NCBI GenBank assembly: GCA_030737835.1
Contig: CM060856.1
Location: 9,465,670-9,529,669, forward strand
Origin: Acorus gramineus
Lineage: Eukaryota; Streptophyta; Magnoliopsida; Acorales; Acoraceae
Direction of reading: 5' to 3'
DNA length: 64,000 nt
A program made the position numbers and the translations under genes. How positions within the stretch are numbered: the first letter of the stretch is position 1; each line of letters opens with the position of its first letter. Positions 38,153-49,461 of this stretch are shown piece by piece. The notes below the pieces were generated by a model, which made no database searches, was not told where the DNA came from, and saw only the letters and a list, made by a program, of their open reading frames with translations.

Positions 38153-39059
38153 CAAAAAAAAAAAAAATCAAAGGGTGGCTAATGTTATCAACCCAAGTCA
38201 ACAATGGGGCTTATAGAACACTCCACGTATGGTTTGACCATCCTGATGCAGACAAACCAGATGGAGAATCAGTCATATTTTTTACTTTATTAAACATTTC
38301 AACCGGTAAACACTAAAAAATAGATTTGGTTTATAAAAATATTAGTAAATTTGGAGAAAGACACTTTAAAATGCACTTGCATTGATATATGTTATATATT
38401 TAGACTAGTATTGATACACTCAGTCTATTTTGTAGCTCTGTCTGTAGCCTCATTCATTTAGATAGTATAGTACATATGATAGTGCGGATATATTATATTA
38501 TCATAGTGCATAGAATTTTATTATAATAATTTGGGTAAAAAAAATTATTTTTTTAAAATAAAAAAATACATTAAAGTATATTTTTTCAAAGTATTTTAGT
38601 ATTTGATTCATTTTGTATAATCACATGTATTTTAATAAAGAAGTGCGTTAACTTTTTTTCTATTCTAGTCTAATTTTGAAAACAATGCTTGGGTCCCACC
38701 CATGTGAAATATGCTCCATGTAGGTGAAGAAAATATTGGCACTCCCGTTTATGCTCTAAGTTTGGTTTGGTTCATTGAAACCCAAATTGAAAAAATATAT
38801 AATTACATCTAAATCAAAAGGAAAAATTTCTAAGACCATGAAGTCAAAATCGTTTGATCAACACGGACCAAACCAAACCAATAAAAAGATGATTGATAGC
38901 GGTTGATTAATATGTTTATGTTTATGGATATTGGCAGTATAATGGATGACAGTGAAAATTTTAATACAAAAACAAGGGTTTAAATAAAAATTGATTATAA
39001 ATAATCATAAGTTTAAATAGAAGACCAAATCTACGAATAATTGAATAAGGAATAAAGTA
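38153..39059. other. AT-rich intergenic DNA with dispersed motif copy
   Basis: No gene. About 38401-38450 carries a TTGATACACTCAGTC motif related to those near 28040 and 63600. Confidence 0.5.
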
Positions 39060-39850
39060 TATAAGTTAATTGGAATAAGATAAAAAAATACATTACAAGA
39101 TGGGCCTGCCAAATAAGACCATTACGATTAGTAGTGCAACCCGATTAGAAGGCCCATAGGAAAGCACTACATTTTGGATTGTCACATTTTACAAATGGGC
39201 CCAACGCCATCCGCCAGGTTGGACTAATAAAAGATATGGTTGGACTCCTGACTAGACCTAAATGACTAAGGAGCGTAACTACTACCTGAGCCGATTAGAA
39301 TGACCAGCTGTTAAAGTCTGACCTGACTAAAAATAGTCTGATCACAGGGTCCGACTTGGTGTAAAGGTCATTCACATATCCATATCGGTAAGATAACGGA
39401 AAGCTTAAGGAAATATTCTCTACGCAATAGCAGCAATCAATTGTGAGGAATCGGTTATGATGAGTTGATCACAAGGTCACACATGACAACTGATCCCTAG
39501 GCCACGTGGAAGATCCATCTCATGATAGGCTCATACCTCGAGAGCAAGTTCGGCACGTCCTGTCCCAGTATAAAATGAAGGGCATCCTCTTTCAAACAAG
39601 GTAAAGTCTTATTCTTCCCAAGAAAACTTTGAGACTCAAGATGAATTCCTCTTAAAAATGGAAAACTGATTTGAGTGTCGAAAGGGCGCCAGTCGACACC
39701 ACACCGGTGTGCGTTGTAGTGATTGAAATGGAAGATGGAGCTAAGAGACTTGACAACTGAAGCCATAGTACGACCACATGAGTCTTGAAGACGCTTCTTC
39801 TTAGATATGCAATCGAAGCCCTGATTTTACTAAGATCCGGGATAGAGGAG
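39060..39850 (+). mobile_element. Probable LTR-retrotransposon remnant (Ty3/Gypsy-like LTR)
   Basis: This fossil block is less AT-rich than its flanks. It has a TATA-like AGTATAAAATGAAG near 39570 and, about 100 bp on, the TTGAGTGTCG context often found in the R/U5 part of plant Gypsy LTRs. No internal coding region is visible, so it looks like a solo LTR or LTR fragment, broken and old. Both ends are approximate. Confidence 0.4.
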
Positions 39851-40001
39851 GAAAATCTGAATTCACCCTAAAAGTTTAAATTCAATATGGTTTGGTTAAA
39901 TTTTTTAAAAAACTAAAATTAAACCAAACAAAATTATATCAATTTATATCCAATCAAACAAAAAAAATTCAAACTTAGAAAAAAAAAACACATTACTCTT
40001 A

Positions 40002-40231
40002 GGGTGCGTTTGGATATGAGGTTGAAACTCTGAGATTATTAAAATCTTATGTTTCAAACACAGTTTTTGAAAAGCTATGTTTTATTAGATTTTCAACCGC
40101 AAGATTTTTTGACTTAAAAAGGAAGATTGTGGTTTGAAAAGCTAAACGCTGAAAATGTGTTTGGATATGAGTTTCAAAATTTTTAATTTTTTAAACGCAG
40201 AATTTACCTAAACTCATATCCAAACGGACCC
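40002..40231. mobile_element. Tourist-like (PIF/Harbinger) MITE with TTA target duplication
   Basis: The ends are GGGTGCGTTTGGATATGAG and, reversed on the right, GGGTCCGTTTGGATATGAG. The element is flanked by TTA on both sides. It is 230 bp with no ORF. Confidence 0.8.
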
Positions 40232-40651
40232 TTATACAAACTCATTACTCTTATGACTCATTTTTAAATTAAAAAAATTGGACTAAAAACTAAAAACAAA
40301 TTTATATAAAAAATTATTCAAAATTTGAATTTTTTATAAGCTTTGAAGGGGCAACTTCTAACAAAATCAGTTGTAAATCTAACATTTGTTTTCCCACCGA
40401 CAAAACGCAAGCCGATAAAGGCATTCGACCTTATCGCCACCGGAAGGTCACCGTATTAAAACAAAACCCAAACCACCCAATAAAAGAAAAACCAAAAAAA
40501 AAATACAAAACAAAAACGCAATAATCCATCCGTACATCCATCACCGATCGTCCCATCCATCAATCATCACAACCCACCATTCAATATCAGAACCCACTCG
40601 GGCACTGCCACGTCATCCTACCCGCTGCCCGCTGCCCGTTGCCCGTCCCTC

Positions 40652-40659
40652 TATAAAAG
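40652..40659 (+). promoter_or_regulatory. TATA box of the GGCT-like gene
   Basis: CTATAAAAG lies 96 bp upstream of the ATG at 40748, in a pyrimidine-rich promoter with a CCCGCTG/CCCGTTG tandem repeat at 40620-40646. Confidence 0.7.
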
Positions 40660-40747
40660 AAAACGATAACCCCCCCCATCCCACCACACCAGGAGAAAAA
40701 AAAAAGAAAAAAAAAAGAGTCTAGTCTCGGGATTCGCGAATCTCGAG

Positions 40748-41296
40748 ATGGGTGCAGATACGACGCCGATGGCGGAGAAGAAAACGAAGACGACGACGAC
40801 GATGGTGTTCACGTACGGGACTCTGAAGCGGGGATTCTCCAACCACGGACTGATCGAGGACCTCGTCCGCGCCGGCGACGCCTCCTACGTCGGCGCCTTC
40901 CGCACGCGCGATCCCTACCCGCTCGTCTGCGGCCCCTACCGCGTCCCCTTCCTCCTCAACCTCCCCGGCTCCGGCGACCGCGTCTGGGGCGAACTCTACG
41001 CCGTCTCGCCGCGCGGGGTGTCCCGGATGGACGAATTGGAGGGCACGCGCCGCGGACACTACGAGCGCCTCCCGGTGGCGGTGGCGCTGGGGGAGGGGGA
41101 GGAGGAGGTGGCGGCGGAGGCGTATTACGCGCACAGGAGTTACGCGGAGGATCTGTGGCGGAGGAACGGGAAGAGGGGGCTGAGCGCGTATTCGGAGAGG
41201 GAGGCGAGGGGTTACGTGAAGCGGAAGGAGAGGCCTCAGGATCTGACGTTCCTTCAGCAGATCCGGATCTTCGTCTCCTCTTCCGCCGCGAATTGA
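40748..41296 (+). CDS. AIG2-like gamma-glutamylcyclotransferase family protein
   Basis: A single-exon 182-residue protein of the GGCT/AIG2-like fold (gamma-glutamylaminecyclotransferase group). Known members release 5-oxoproline from gamma-glutamyl dipeptides or gamma-glutamyl-amines in the cytosol. The substrate loop [14 protein letters not shown] lies at about residues 20-33. [11 protein letters not shown] and [15 protein letters not shown] follow, the Glu in DELEG being the expected catalytic acid. The C-terminal tail ([20 protein letters not shown]) is typical of plant members. No signal peptide. Three in-frame starts are possible (40748, 40769, 40802); the first suits the TATA box at 40652. 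Codon use is very GC-rich, unlike the flanks. Which gamma-glutamyl substrate it uses is not visible. Confidence 0.9.
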   Translation: MGADTTPMAEKKTKTTTTMVFTYGTLKRGFSNHGLIEDLVRAGDASYVGAFRTRDPYPLVCGPYRVPFLLNLPGSGDRVWGELYAVSPRGVSRMDELEGTRRGHYERLPVAVALGEGEEEVAAEAYYAHRSYAEDLWRRNGKRGLSAYSEREARGYVKRKERPQDLTFLQQIRIFVSSSAAN

Positions 41297-42270
41297 GGGA
41301 CGGTGGAGAGATCGGCGTCCCAAATTGGGGGTGGTTGTTCGTGAAAATGTAACCTGAGATGTTCGTCCTTTTTACACGAATAGTAAATCATGAATCTGCT
41401 CTTTGTTTTTATTTTGGTTTCTGTGGTTATGGATTAAGATGTCACGATGATAAACAGTTTATATTTTTATAAACTATTGGGTCCAGTCTGTTCTTTTATT
41501 TTCCTAACTAAAGCAGACAGTTGATTATAACTGTTGATGACAGAAGAAAATTAAAAATGAACATCAAAATTAATCTTAATGGTGCATCTCATTCCGCGTA
41601 AATCTAAGTTTTAAAACAGATTTTATAAGTAGCTCACTCATTAGAGTTTTTAAAAATAACAGTTTTTGAACACCATTTTATTTAAAATCTAATGTAAAAA
41701 AATGTGTACTAACACAATCAAACACATCCTAAGAATAACATAAAAATATATGCATTCAATTCATTAAATAAATTCAATTGATTAAACAAATACTTATATT
41801 AAAATGAATGAATGAAAAAATAATTATTCAGCTGGGTGGGTGTTCTAAGTCAAAAAGAATAAAAAATAAACATCAAACTGGTTTTTGTGTGGACTTTCTT
41901 TTGATGACGAAATAGCGCATGCCCATAATTGATATAATAATAGTGTAATAAAACAAGCATTGTCAATGTTTTGGTAGACTGTATATAACGTCACACTTAT
42001 ATCATAAAACATTCATAAATTTTAAATCTAATAAAATGAAAAAGCGTGACTTGTTTAGCGCCCCATTTGATGTAAGACAGAAATGTATAGAAATAAACAA
42101 AAACCCACCATCCTCCTTTCATATCAAATCTATTACATTGAAAACTTCTCTGTATGATGAATGATGAATGACAATTAATTAATCACATGTGAAGTGGCTC
42201 AACAAACATTAGAGAAAAACAGAGGCCATCATTATTGGATGAGTGTGTTGTTTAATCGTATAATTATACG
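41297..42270. other. Intergenic DNA between convergent genes
   Basis: It includes the 3' UTRs of the plus-strand GGCT-like gene and the minus-strand J-protein gene, which converge here. No other gene; AT-rich. Confidence 0.5.
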
Positions 42271-45200
42271 CTATCGATCTACGCCTTCTGTTTCCATCAA
42301 CTGCTGTGTCCTGAACAAGCAATAGTTGCAATGTCACACCAGGTATCTCACAATGAAATCCCTAATCCTAACATTGATATATAAACCAACAGAATGTTAT
42401 ACCATATTGAAGCATGACTCATGCCAAGGCCATTGCAGGTAAGTATCATTCCCTTGAATCTTGTAAGATATTCCTGCAATGATGTAACAATATCACAAAA
42501 AGAAAAAGAGATACAGATAGCACTCAGAAATAATAGCTCATCAACGAATGAGATCATTACCCTCAAAGTATATCTAGTAATTCCAGAATAACCAGTCGTG
42601 TTGTACTCATGGCGCTTCTCTGGATCACTCAACACTGCCAGAAAGAACACAGTTGAGTTTTTTTAAGTCTCCAAATGTATCTATTAGAGTAAACCGGCTT
42701 CAGGTAACCATTATCATCGCTTTTAAATAATGTAACTAAAAATATAAAAGATTGTTTTCTCCATGAATGTCATGGGAAATCCTATTACTGGAGAAACTGA
42801 ACATTTACCCATCTATCTGTGCAGAGTTGCAAATCATATTACATTAAACATGAAAAAAAAGCAAAAGAAAAAAAATACTGTGAGCAGAACATGAGGAAAG
42901 TAGCAAAATCAGTTTTAGTGTTCCATTTCTTGGAAACTCTAGAAAGTACCCAGGACATCAATAAGATGAGCACTTCTTGAAGAAGTAGAAATACTTTTTG
43001 TTTAGAGATTGGAAGGGCAATCCCAATGGTTGAGAGGCAGTTTTAAAAGTTCTAGTTAATATTCGCGGAAATTACCTCTATAAGCCTCATCTATCTCCTG
43101 GAATTTTGCGGTGGCAGATTCGTTATTCGGATGTTTATCGGGATGCCATTTCTGAATATGAACATAAAAAGACTTGGATTTATAACTTTCCCAATGCCTT
43201 ACCAAGAAGAGAACCCAAAAATTGCTGAACAAAGTACCTAAAATAGGAAAAATGGTACACTAACCAGTGCTAGTTTTCGATAATTGGATCTGATGTTCTC
43301 TTCTGTTGCATCATAGTCAACCTCAAGCACTTTGTAGTAGTCCTAAAGTTGAAATATACCATCAGAGACATTCCAAGGTTGCGTTTACAAGTAGGTCATA
43401 AAAAGATTGTTGAGCGCATATAATGCTCATATTTAATTTTGATCATACACACAACGTAATTATATCATGGCAACTCAGAGTTCAACTCCTACTAATATCC
43501 GTTTCCTTAAAGAAGCAAATCATAAATATATATCAATCCTATTGTGTTGCTTCTTGGAAATTGTTTTAAAGCTTTTGATCAAAATAATTTTCCAAAGAGG
43601 AGACAGAATGGACATCAATAATGAACAACATGGCAAACAAGAGGCACTCAGCAGGTTATTGCACAGTAAGGTAACAATGATATAAAAAACTTGCTAAAAA
43701 ACGATAATTGAACAATATAGATAAATCAAACCTACCCCAAAAAATAACTAAATATAAAACAATTTCTTGCTCTATGCCTGTATTAAATTTTTAAAGCTCC
43801 ATGATTTATATGAGTTGAATCTGGCCTTTAGAATGAAGACATCAAGAAACAGCCACAGTTTAGACTGGTTAATATGAATTACTGATTTCAGTTCAGTTTC
43901 ACATTTTTGTTGTTGGTCGTGTTCTCATGATTTGAGTTCAGCTCTCATGATGTTTGAATTTCCAAACAACCAACTTCATGAAAATTTCAGTGATGAAAGA
44001 CAATCAAATAGTTCTATGGCACATGAATCTCAAACCAGAAAAAAACTTGTGAAAGACAATTTCATGTTCAAACTTTTAGAAAGCTATGTAGACTTCATCA
44101 CGTTTATTATATTGGCCTCTTTTCCTTAAAAGGGGAATTTTTCCAATCTAAGTAGAACTATGCCATATTCAACAATGGCATGCCAGACAGCTCCCTACTC
44201 CCTAGTCCGAACCCAGCTTGAGGTATTTGTAGAGAACATGAAGAGACATTGGAAACTAATATTGGTTCTATTTATCCTCATTCTTTATTAGCTCCCCTTT
44301 CTTAAACAAAAAATGTAACATTAGTAAACAATCTTGACATGCTAATATGGACGATATTCAACAGCAATGCAAGTTTGACCATATACATCATTAAGGAGAT
44401 CATATATGTATTTTCTTGTGAACAACTGGTAGAGCAAAAGGTTCTTGGAGCCTCTGAAGGCGTAGGGTAATGCACTGGGGAAAAAACTAGGCGTAGATCC
44501 GAAATCACACGAAAAATGATGCATCAAGGATTACAAAGATCATCATCATCCAACTTGAAATATTATATGTATGAAACTAAGAAGGCAGTCAATAAGTGAT
44601 AATATTTGCTGGAGAATAGGCACGATAGGTTAAATTCGGAGGCATGTAATTCTTGGGATTTTTTTCTTTCTTTCTTCCTTTTGATTAATGGTATCAAACG
44701 AGATGTTGACCTATGGACCATAATGAAAACTATAAAATGTTGGTAAGCCATGTGTGCTGCCGATTTTACTTCAATTGATCTGTTTACGAAAAAAATCGGT
44801 TCCGGCAATTCCACTAAACCGAATACCTACATATGTGAATATCTCTGAGGCGGTGTTGGATTATAGGTTGTCTGATGCTATCCAGTCTAATGCATGGCAT
44901 ACTGCACTTCTTCATAAAAATTTTGCCAGAATTGGGTGAATATGATTCACCCAGGGGGAGGTGCCACAGCCCTAATCTGAATAGAGCTCACAAATACTAG
45001 AGGACACAGTTGACAGGAGATGGACATGACATCAATATATTGGAGTCCAAGGGGTGGTCATCCATTCCCTAGGAGAGCTCAATGGTCTGCGTTGTATCGA
45101 TTGAAACTCTTGACTAGGGTGAGTATGTTCATCTGGATACTAGCTCATGAAAGACTCCCAGTTCGTCAAACATTACAGACACTTGGTCTTCCAATTACAT

Positions 45201-46055
45201 CTGTGTTCTGTATGCCAACTGGAATATGAAACAATCATACATCTTTTCAAAGACTGCAGTTGCTAGTGAATGTTGGAAGTATTACCTCCACACTTGAGGC
45301 CTCCACAACACTTGTGGCAAATGCCAGACTGGTTAGATTTTTTCACACATCGGGCGTAGTAAAGGGGTCATACGAGAACAAATTGTTCTGACTGCACAAC
45401 TTTGTTAAGCTGTATGGAAGGTTCGAAATTACATGAATTTTCAAGGAAGGACTAAGGAGACCTAACCCAGTGCAGGTTGTGAACAAAGCACTAATATTGG
45501 TTAAGGAATTTTTGCAGGTACTTGTTGATGAAGGCCTTCCATTTTCATACCAAAACACCAGGACTCTTGTCTTGATTTTTTCATAGGTCAAATCAGGTAC
45601 TCGTGTAATCAAATTGACGCATGAACACAGTGAAAAGCATCATCAAAACACAAACTTGCATCACCAATTTTGTCATCATGTCATGAATGGAAGCAGGTAT
45701 TTATATATATACACTTCAAATGGCCCACCAACACAGTGAAAATCAGCGATAAATCAGAAACGTCTACCACAAATTTTCCATTCATCGAGGTAGGCATTCA
45801 TATATGCTCAAAATGGCCAATCAAAACAGGGAAAAGCAACACCAAAACACAAATTTTTAATGAAATGTCAATGCACACATAAAACATGATTGTAATTGGA
45901 AATTTTCGAATTAAAAAATTATCCACGACTCATAACAAGCCACAAATTCATGAATCATCATAAAAGTGATTCCATGAAAATCAAAATCAAAAGAAAATTA
46001 GGTTTTCCAAGGTTGAGGGGGGCACCTTATGAGGTTCATCGGCCACGGCCGCCAT
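42271..46055 (-). CDS. Small J-domain (DnaJ/HSP40) protein, 6 exons
   Basis: A co-chaperone that would stimulate the ATPase of an Hsp70 partner. Exons (minus) are 46055-46026, 43342-43265, 43151-43076, 42634-42561, 42473-42403 and 42310-42271. Phases agree and the total is 122 residues. [20 protein letters not shown] forms J-domain helices I-II, and [10 protein letters not shown] carries the essential HPD motif. [20 protein letters not shown] is helix III-IV, and a conserved tail follows ([20 protein letters not shown], then [17 protein letters not shown]). There is no Gly/Phe region, zinc finger, signal or membrane segment, so it is a minimal type III J-protein, probably soluble in cytosol or nucleus. 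Intron 1 (2.7 kb) holds a LINE fragment and tandem repeats. Confidence 0.92.
44790..45500 (+). mobile_element. LINE (L1-type) fragment, C-terminal zf-RVT region
   Basis: Antisense to the J-protein gene in its first intron. The plus strand encodes [20 protein letters not shown] and [16 protein letters not shown] followed by a Cys-containing stretch, the zinc-binding (zf-RVT) domain found after the reverse transcriptase in plant L1 LINEs. An upstream piece at about 44820-44940 also reads like ORF2. The reverse transcriptase core and endonuclease are missing and several stops interrupt the frame, so it is a dead, 5'-truncated copy. Confidence 0.7.
45625..45880. repeat. Diverged tandem repeat, about 2.5 units of 90-100 bp
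   Basis: Successive units share AACACAGTGAAAA-CA, CAAAACACAAA, and AATGGCC-A-CAA-CAG. They lie in intron 1 of the J-protein gene, near its first exon. Confidence 0.65.
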
Positions 46056-46357
46056 CTGCTACGGTGATGTGTTTGATCGAACACCTCATTTGATTGAAAG
46101 GTTGGAAACAAATGATAAAATCATTCAAAAAATAAAAATAAAAAACAAAGATCAAACACGAACATGAAAGATTATCCGAAGCGTAACAAATAATTTACGG
46201 AGAAACCCCTGACAAGAACGCGAAGCGGATAGGGATCGGCCACCGTTTCGGATTTGTTTCGCGTTTTCTGTGTGGTCTCAGACTCTCACCTTCTCCGCTT
46301 TATGTCTCACCCACTCTACACCACTTTCAACATAGACTGCGCTTTGGCCGGGATTTA

Positions 46358-46385
46358 TGGGCCAACCACAGGCCCACCCGGCCCA
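46358..46385. promoter_or_regulatory. Cluster of three site II (TGGGCC) elements
   Basis: TGGGCC at 46358-46363, GGCCCA at 46371-46376 and GGCCCA at 46380-46385, about 300-330 bp upstream of the J-protein start codon. Site II elements are TCP-bound promoter motifs of growth-related and housekeeping plant genes. This fits a constitutively expressed chaperone, though function is inferred. Confidence 0.5.
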
Positions 46386-46547
46386 CATATCGGTCTGTGG
46401 AGTCTGCTCGGTGTATCGAAGACACGTGCAATATACAAAGGGGGGATGTCAGGTGACAAATGAGAAACCGCCACGTAGGCGGTGCAAAAACAATTAATGG
46501 TATGTCTGCATGGTGTTTTGGTAGACTTGAGAGTATATTAAAAAAAT

Positions 46548-46822
46548 GGATTTTTAGTTGGAAGTCCACACAAACCATCATATTTAGTGATTGATCCCTC
46601 CCTTTTTCGTATTTAGGTTTTAGTCCCCCGATTTAAAGGATAATTCATGGATAGGTTCCTCAAAGGGACTAAAAAGTAAATTAAATAATTTATGAATAGG
46701 TCCCCTCTCATAGACTAAAAATGAACTATCATTTAAATATGGGGACTAAAACCTAAATACGAAGAAGGGAGGGATCGATCACTAAATATGATGATTTGTG
46801 GGGACTTAAAACTAAAAATCCC
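46548..46822. mobile_element. Palindromic (fold-back) MITE, copy 4
   Basis: About 275 bp. The left arm contains ACCATCATATTTAGTGATTG and TTTTTCGTATTTAGGTTTTA, and the right arm mirrors it, ending AAACTAAAAATCCC. Same family as 29903, 36186 and 37878. Confidence 0.92.
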
Positions 46823-48010
46823 TTCTAAAAAAATGTTGTAAAACAAAAAATAACTACATAAATCAAGTAAGTAATAACCAAGAAATAAAGACAATGAACA
46901 AATGTATAGACTTTTTATTTTCAAGTTGTTGATGTCTGTTACATTGATGAGTCACTCTACTTGGAGTGAAAAGTGGGGGTGTAGGTAGGAGAACCAAGAG
47001 TTAAGATAAAGAGTGGTGTGTGAGTGTTGGGAATGGGGTATGTCAAAAAGGGTGATGGGCATTCACCATGTCATGATAAAAATGATTTTTTTAATGACAT
47101 AGGTGGTACTTTTTTTATTAATTGTCATAAAAAAAAATGTGTATGTATTTTGCATAGAAGACACATACTGAGGCATATACTCTGCTATTACTCCTCATCT
47201 TATTGATCTGTTCCATCTAAAAAATCAATTTTATTGAGAAGAAAAGAAAGAAAATGGAGGGAAGGGTGGTGTCCTTAGGGGAAGGTGGACGGAAGAGAAT
47301 GACGGGAGAAGGGAGAGAGAGAGAAAGAGGATGGTGAAGCGGAGGAGGGTCATGCGCCCCTCCCCTTCCTCTGCTTCTTCCTTTTTTATTCTCTTTTTTT
47401 TTTTCCTCTACCCCGCTCATGTTTCTCTCATGTTGACCATCGCCTTCTATACTAACTAGCCACCATCATCACCTCCCTTATCCCTTTCTCTCTGTCTTTC
47501 TTTCTCTCTCTTTCTCTATTTTTTTCATCATTTAACCCATAAAAAAAAGTTAATGATGGACAAGGTGACGATAAATGCCCCCACATATAAACGCATGCAG
47601 GAAGATTTTATGTAAAAAAAAACTTAGATCAATGGAGAGCATCATTCTTAAAAAAAAAAAAAAAAAAACTTTTGGCTTCAACGGCATTCAATAATACCAA
47701 TCAGATCTCGTGAGTATTCAATGATGACATAATCTGTCTTAACCTCGCACATTAAACGCATCAACTTTGAAATCATATATAATTCAGTACTGCATGTAAC
47801 ATTGACAACATACTAAATATCATATATATATCATGCATAAACATAACACTTTGTTCTTATTACGGCGGCCTAGCGGCACAACTGCGTCACATATATATTC
47901 ATATAAGGTCACGTATTGTCACATAAAATATCACTCACTCACATAGACCACACCAAACACATTATTTCAACTAATTATACAGATAGACATGCATGAAAAG
48001 TTTTCTTTCA
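46823..48010. other. Intergenic DNA, pyrimidine- and purine-rich stretches
   Basis: No gene seen. A purine-rich/pyrimidine-rich block at about 47225-47540 includes TCTC runs. The last 100-200 bp are probably the 3' UTR of the minus-strand glycine-rich gene. Confidence 0.5.
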
Positions 48011-48063
48011 ATTCTCAAGGAGCATAACCACCGTGCCCCGCACCGCCGCCGCTTCCGCCGCCT

Positions 48064-48654
48064 TCACTGTACCCATCCGTACCCTCCGCCAGCACCAGAA
48101 CCGCCGCCAGCGCCGCCACCGGACCCATACCCGCCGGCATGTCCACCACCACCGGCGTAAGCAGTGCCGCCGCCTCCACCGCTTCCGCCGCCACCACCGC
48201 CACCGGAACCATATCCAGCTCCGCCGCCACTCCCTACGCCACCGCCATAACCACCGGCATGTTCTCCCCCACCAGCATAACCACCGGCATGTTCTCCCCC
48301 ACCAGCATATCCGCCTCCGCCGCCACTGCCACCTCCGCCTCCATATCCTCCACCGTGTTCATGACCACCGCCGGCACCATAGCCCGCGCCGCCTCCGCTG
48401 CCGCCACCGCCAGCATAGGCGCCGGCTCCGTGTTCACCTACGGCAGCGGAACCTCCACCGCCCCCAAAACCACCTCCGCCGCCTCCGATGGCCCCGCCTC
48501 CGTATCCGGAGCCGCCACCGGCGCCATGTCCGGCGGCGTAGGGGATTTCGGAACCTAGAGTGAGTAGGGACCTAGTGGCAGAACATATTGTTACACTAAG
48601 CAACACCAAGAGAGTTGCAGTGACAACTCTGCTAGTGTTTGTGGGAATAGCCAT
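48064..48654 (-). CDS. Secreted glycine-rich protein (GRP 1), C-terminus altered by frameshift
   Basis: A 196-residue single-exon protein. A hydrophobic signal peptide (ATLLVLLSVTICSA, residues 13-26) precedes RSLLTLGSE and then Gly-rich repeats of the GYGGGGGSGGGGGYAGGGEH type, as in plant cell-wall GRPs. It would be exported to the wall or apoplast. The minus-strand TATAAATA at 48701-48694 supports the ATG at 48654. The frame ends YGWVQ at 48064, but the next frame continues as YSEGGGSGGGAGHGGYAP and stops at 48015. An extra base near 48075-48082 therefore seems to have replaced the ancestral tail. A perfect 30-bp tandem repeat lies at 48246-48305. It is a paralogue of the gene at 54202. 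Confidence 0.85.
   Translation of the reverse strand: MAIPTNTSRVVTATLLVLLSVTICSATRSLLTLGSEIPYAAGHGAGGGSGYGGGAIGGGGGGFGGGGGSAAVGEHGAGAYAGGGGSGGGAGYGAGGGHEHGGGYGGGGGSGGGGGYAGGGEHAGGYAGGGEHAGGYGGGVGSGGGAGYGSGGGGGGGSGGGGGTAYAGGGGHAGGYGSGGGAGGGSGAGGGYGWVQ
48246..48305. repeat. Perfect 30-bp tandem repeat in GRP 1 coding sequence
   Basis: Two identical units at 48246-48275 and 48276-48305, each encoding ten residues of the GGGEHAGGYA type. This suggests very recent unit slippage within the repeat domain. Confidence 0.9.
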
Positions 48655-48693
48655 GGTGAGATGTGAGTGGGAGAGGTGAAGATGTTGGGAGGG

Positions 48694-48701
48694 TATTTAT
48701 A
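48694..48701 (-). promoter_or_regulatory. TATA box of GRP 1
   Basis: TATAAATA on the minus strand, about 40 bp upstream of the ATG at 48654. The paralogue at 54202 has the same octamer at 54152-54159. Confidence 0.75.
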
Positions 48702-49461
48702 GAGATGGGTGAGTGCATAAACAATATTTTCAAAAGCCATGGTTTGAGTTGAGGTTTTGCTGTCCTGCACCTTGGAGTGGACAGGATTAGATAATTTAGA
48801 TTATACCGTTTTTTTAGAACCTATGTTTTTTGCTTTTAAGATTTTTACTTTTTGGTTTCATTTTTCCTCCCACTTGAGTTGTGGATTCACACACTGATGA
48901 TCACTGTATGGTTGAGAGAACTTCGGATTTGTTTGCTTTAGAAAAAGAAATAAATGTTTTGCTAGTAGTTTGTGTGTATGGTTCTCTTCAATTTAACTTA
49001 AATATAACAAAGAATACTATGGAGAATGTTAGACCATGCGTGTAAAATTAGTCATCACAAGATCATTTCTTTCATTCGGAAAACTGATTAGACTTAATGA
49101 AATATGATATTACATATATATCAAACATGACTAGATGTCGTCATCTCAAAATTAATTATCCTTCAACGGAAAACTTTTATATAATCATATAAATATGGTA
49201 TTATAATATCCGATATCAAATAAAATTTGATTAGGACAAATCGCATTATCAATAAAATTATGTAGATTTTCCTTTCATGGAGACATGCCTAATAATGAGA
49301 TCTTTACATTTGAGATTTATGTTTGTGTTTATTCTAAAGTGAAAAAATATTAAATCTACCACTTGATAGAATGATCAAAGTTGCATTGCCCCGTACTGCC
49401 ACTTAGCTTCCATCACTATCAAAATCTGTTGTTATACTTTATTATGTGTATTCATACTTTA

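Noticed and set aside
40721-41323. A 200-codon minus-strand ORF opposite the GGCT-like gene
   Set aside because: The plus strand encodes an unmistakable AIG2-like protein; the other is a shadow.
48033-48563. Long plus-strand ORFs rich in His/Arg or Ala/Thr opposite GRP 1
   Set aside because: They are frame shadows of the glycine-rich repeat on the other strand.
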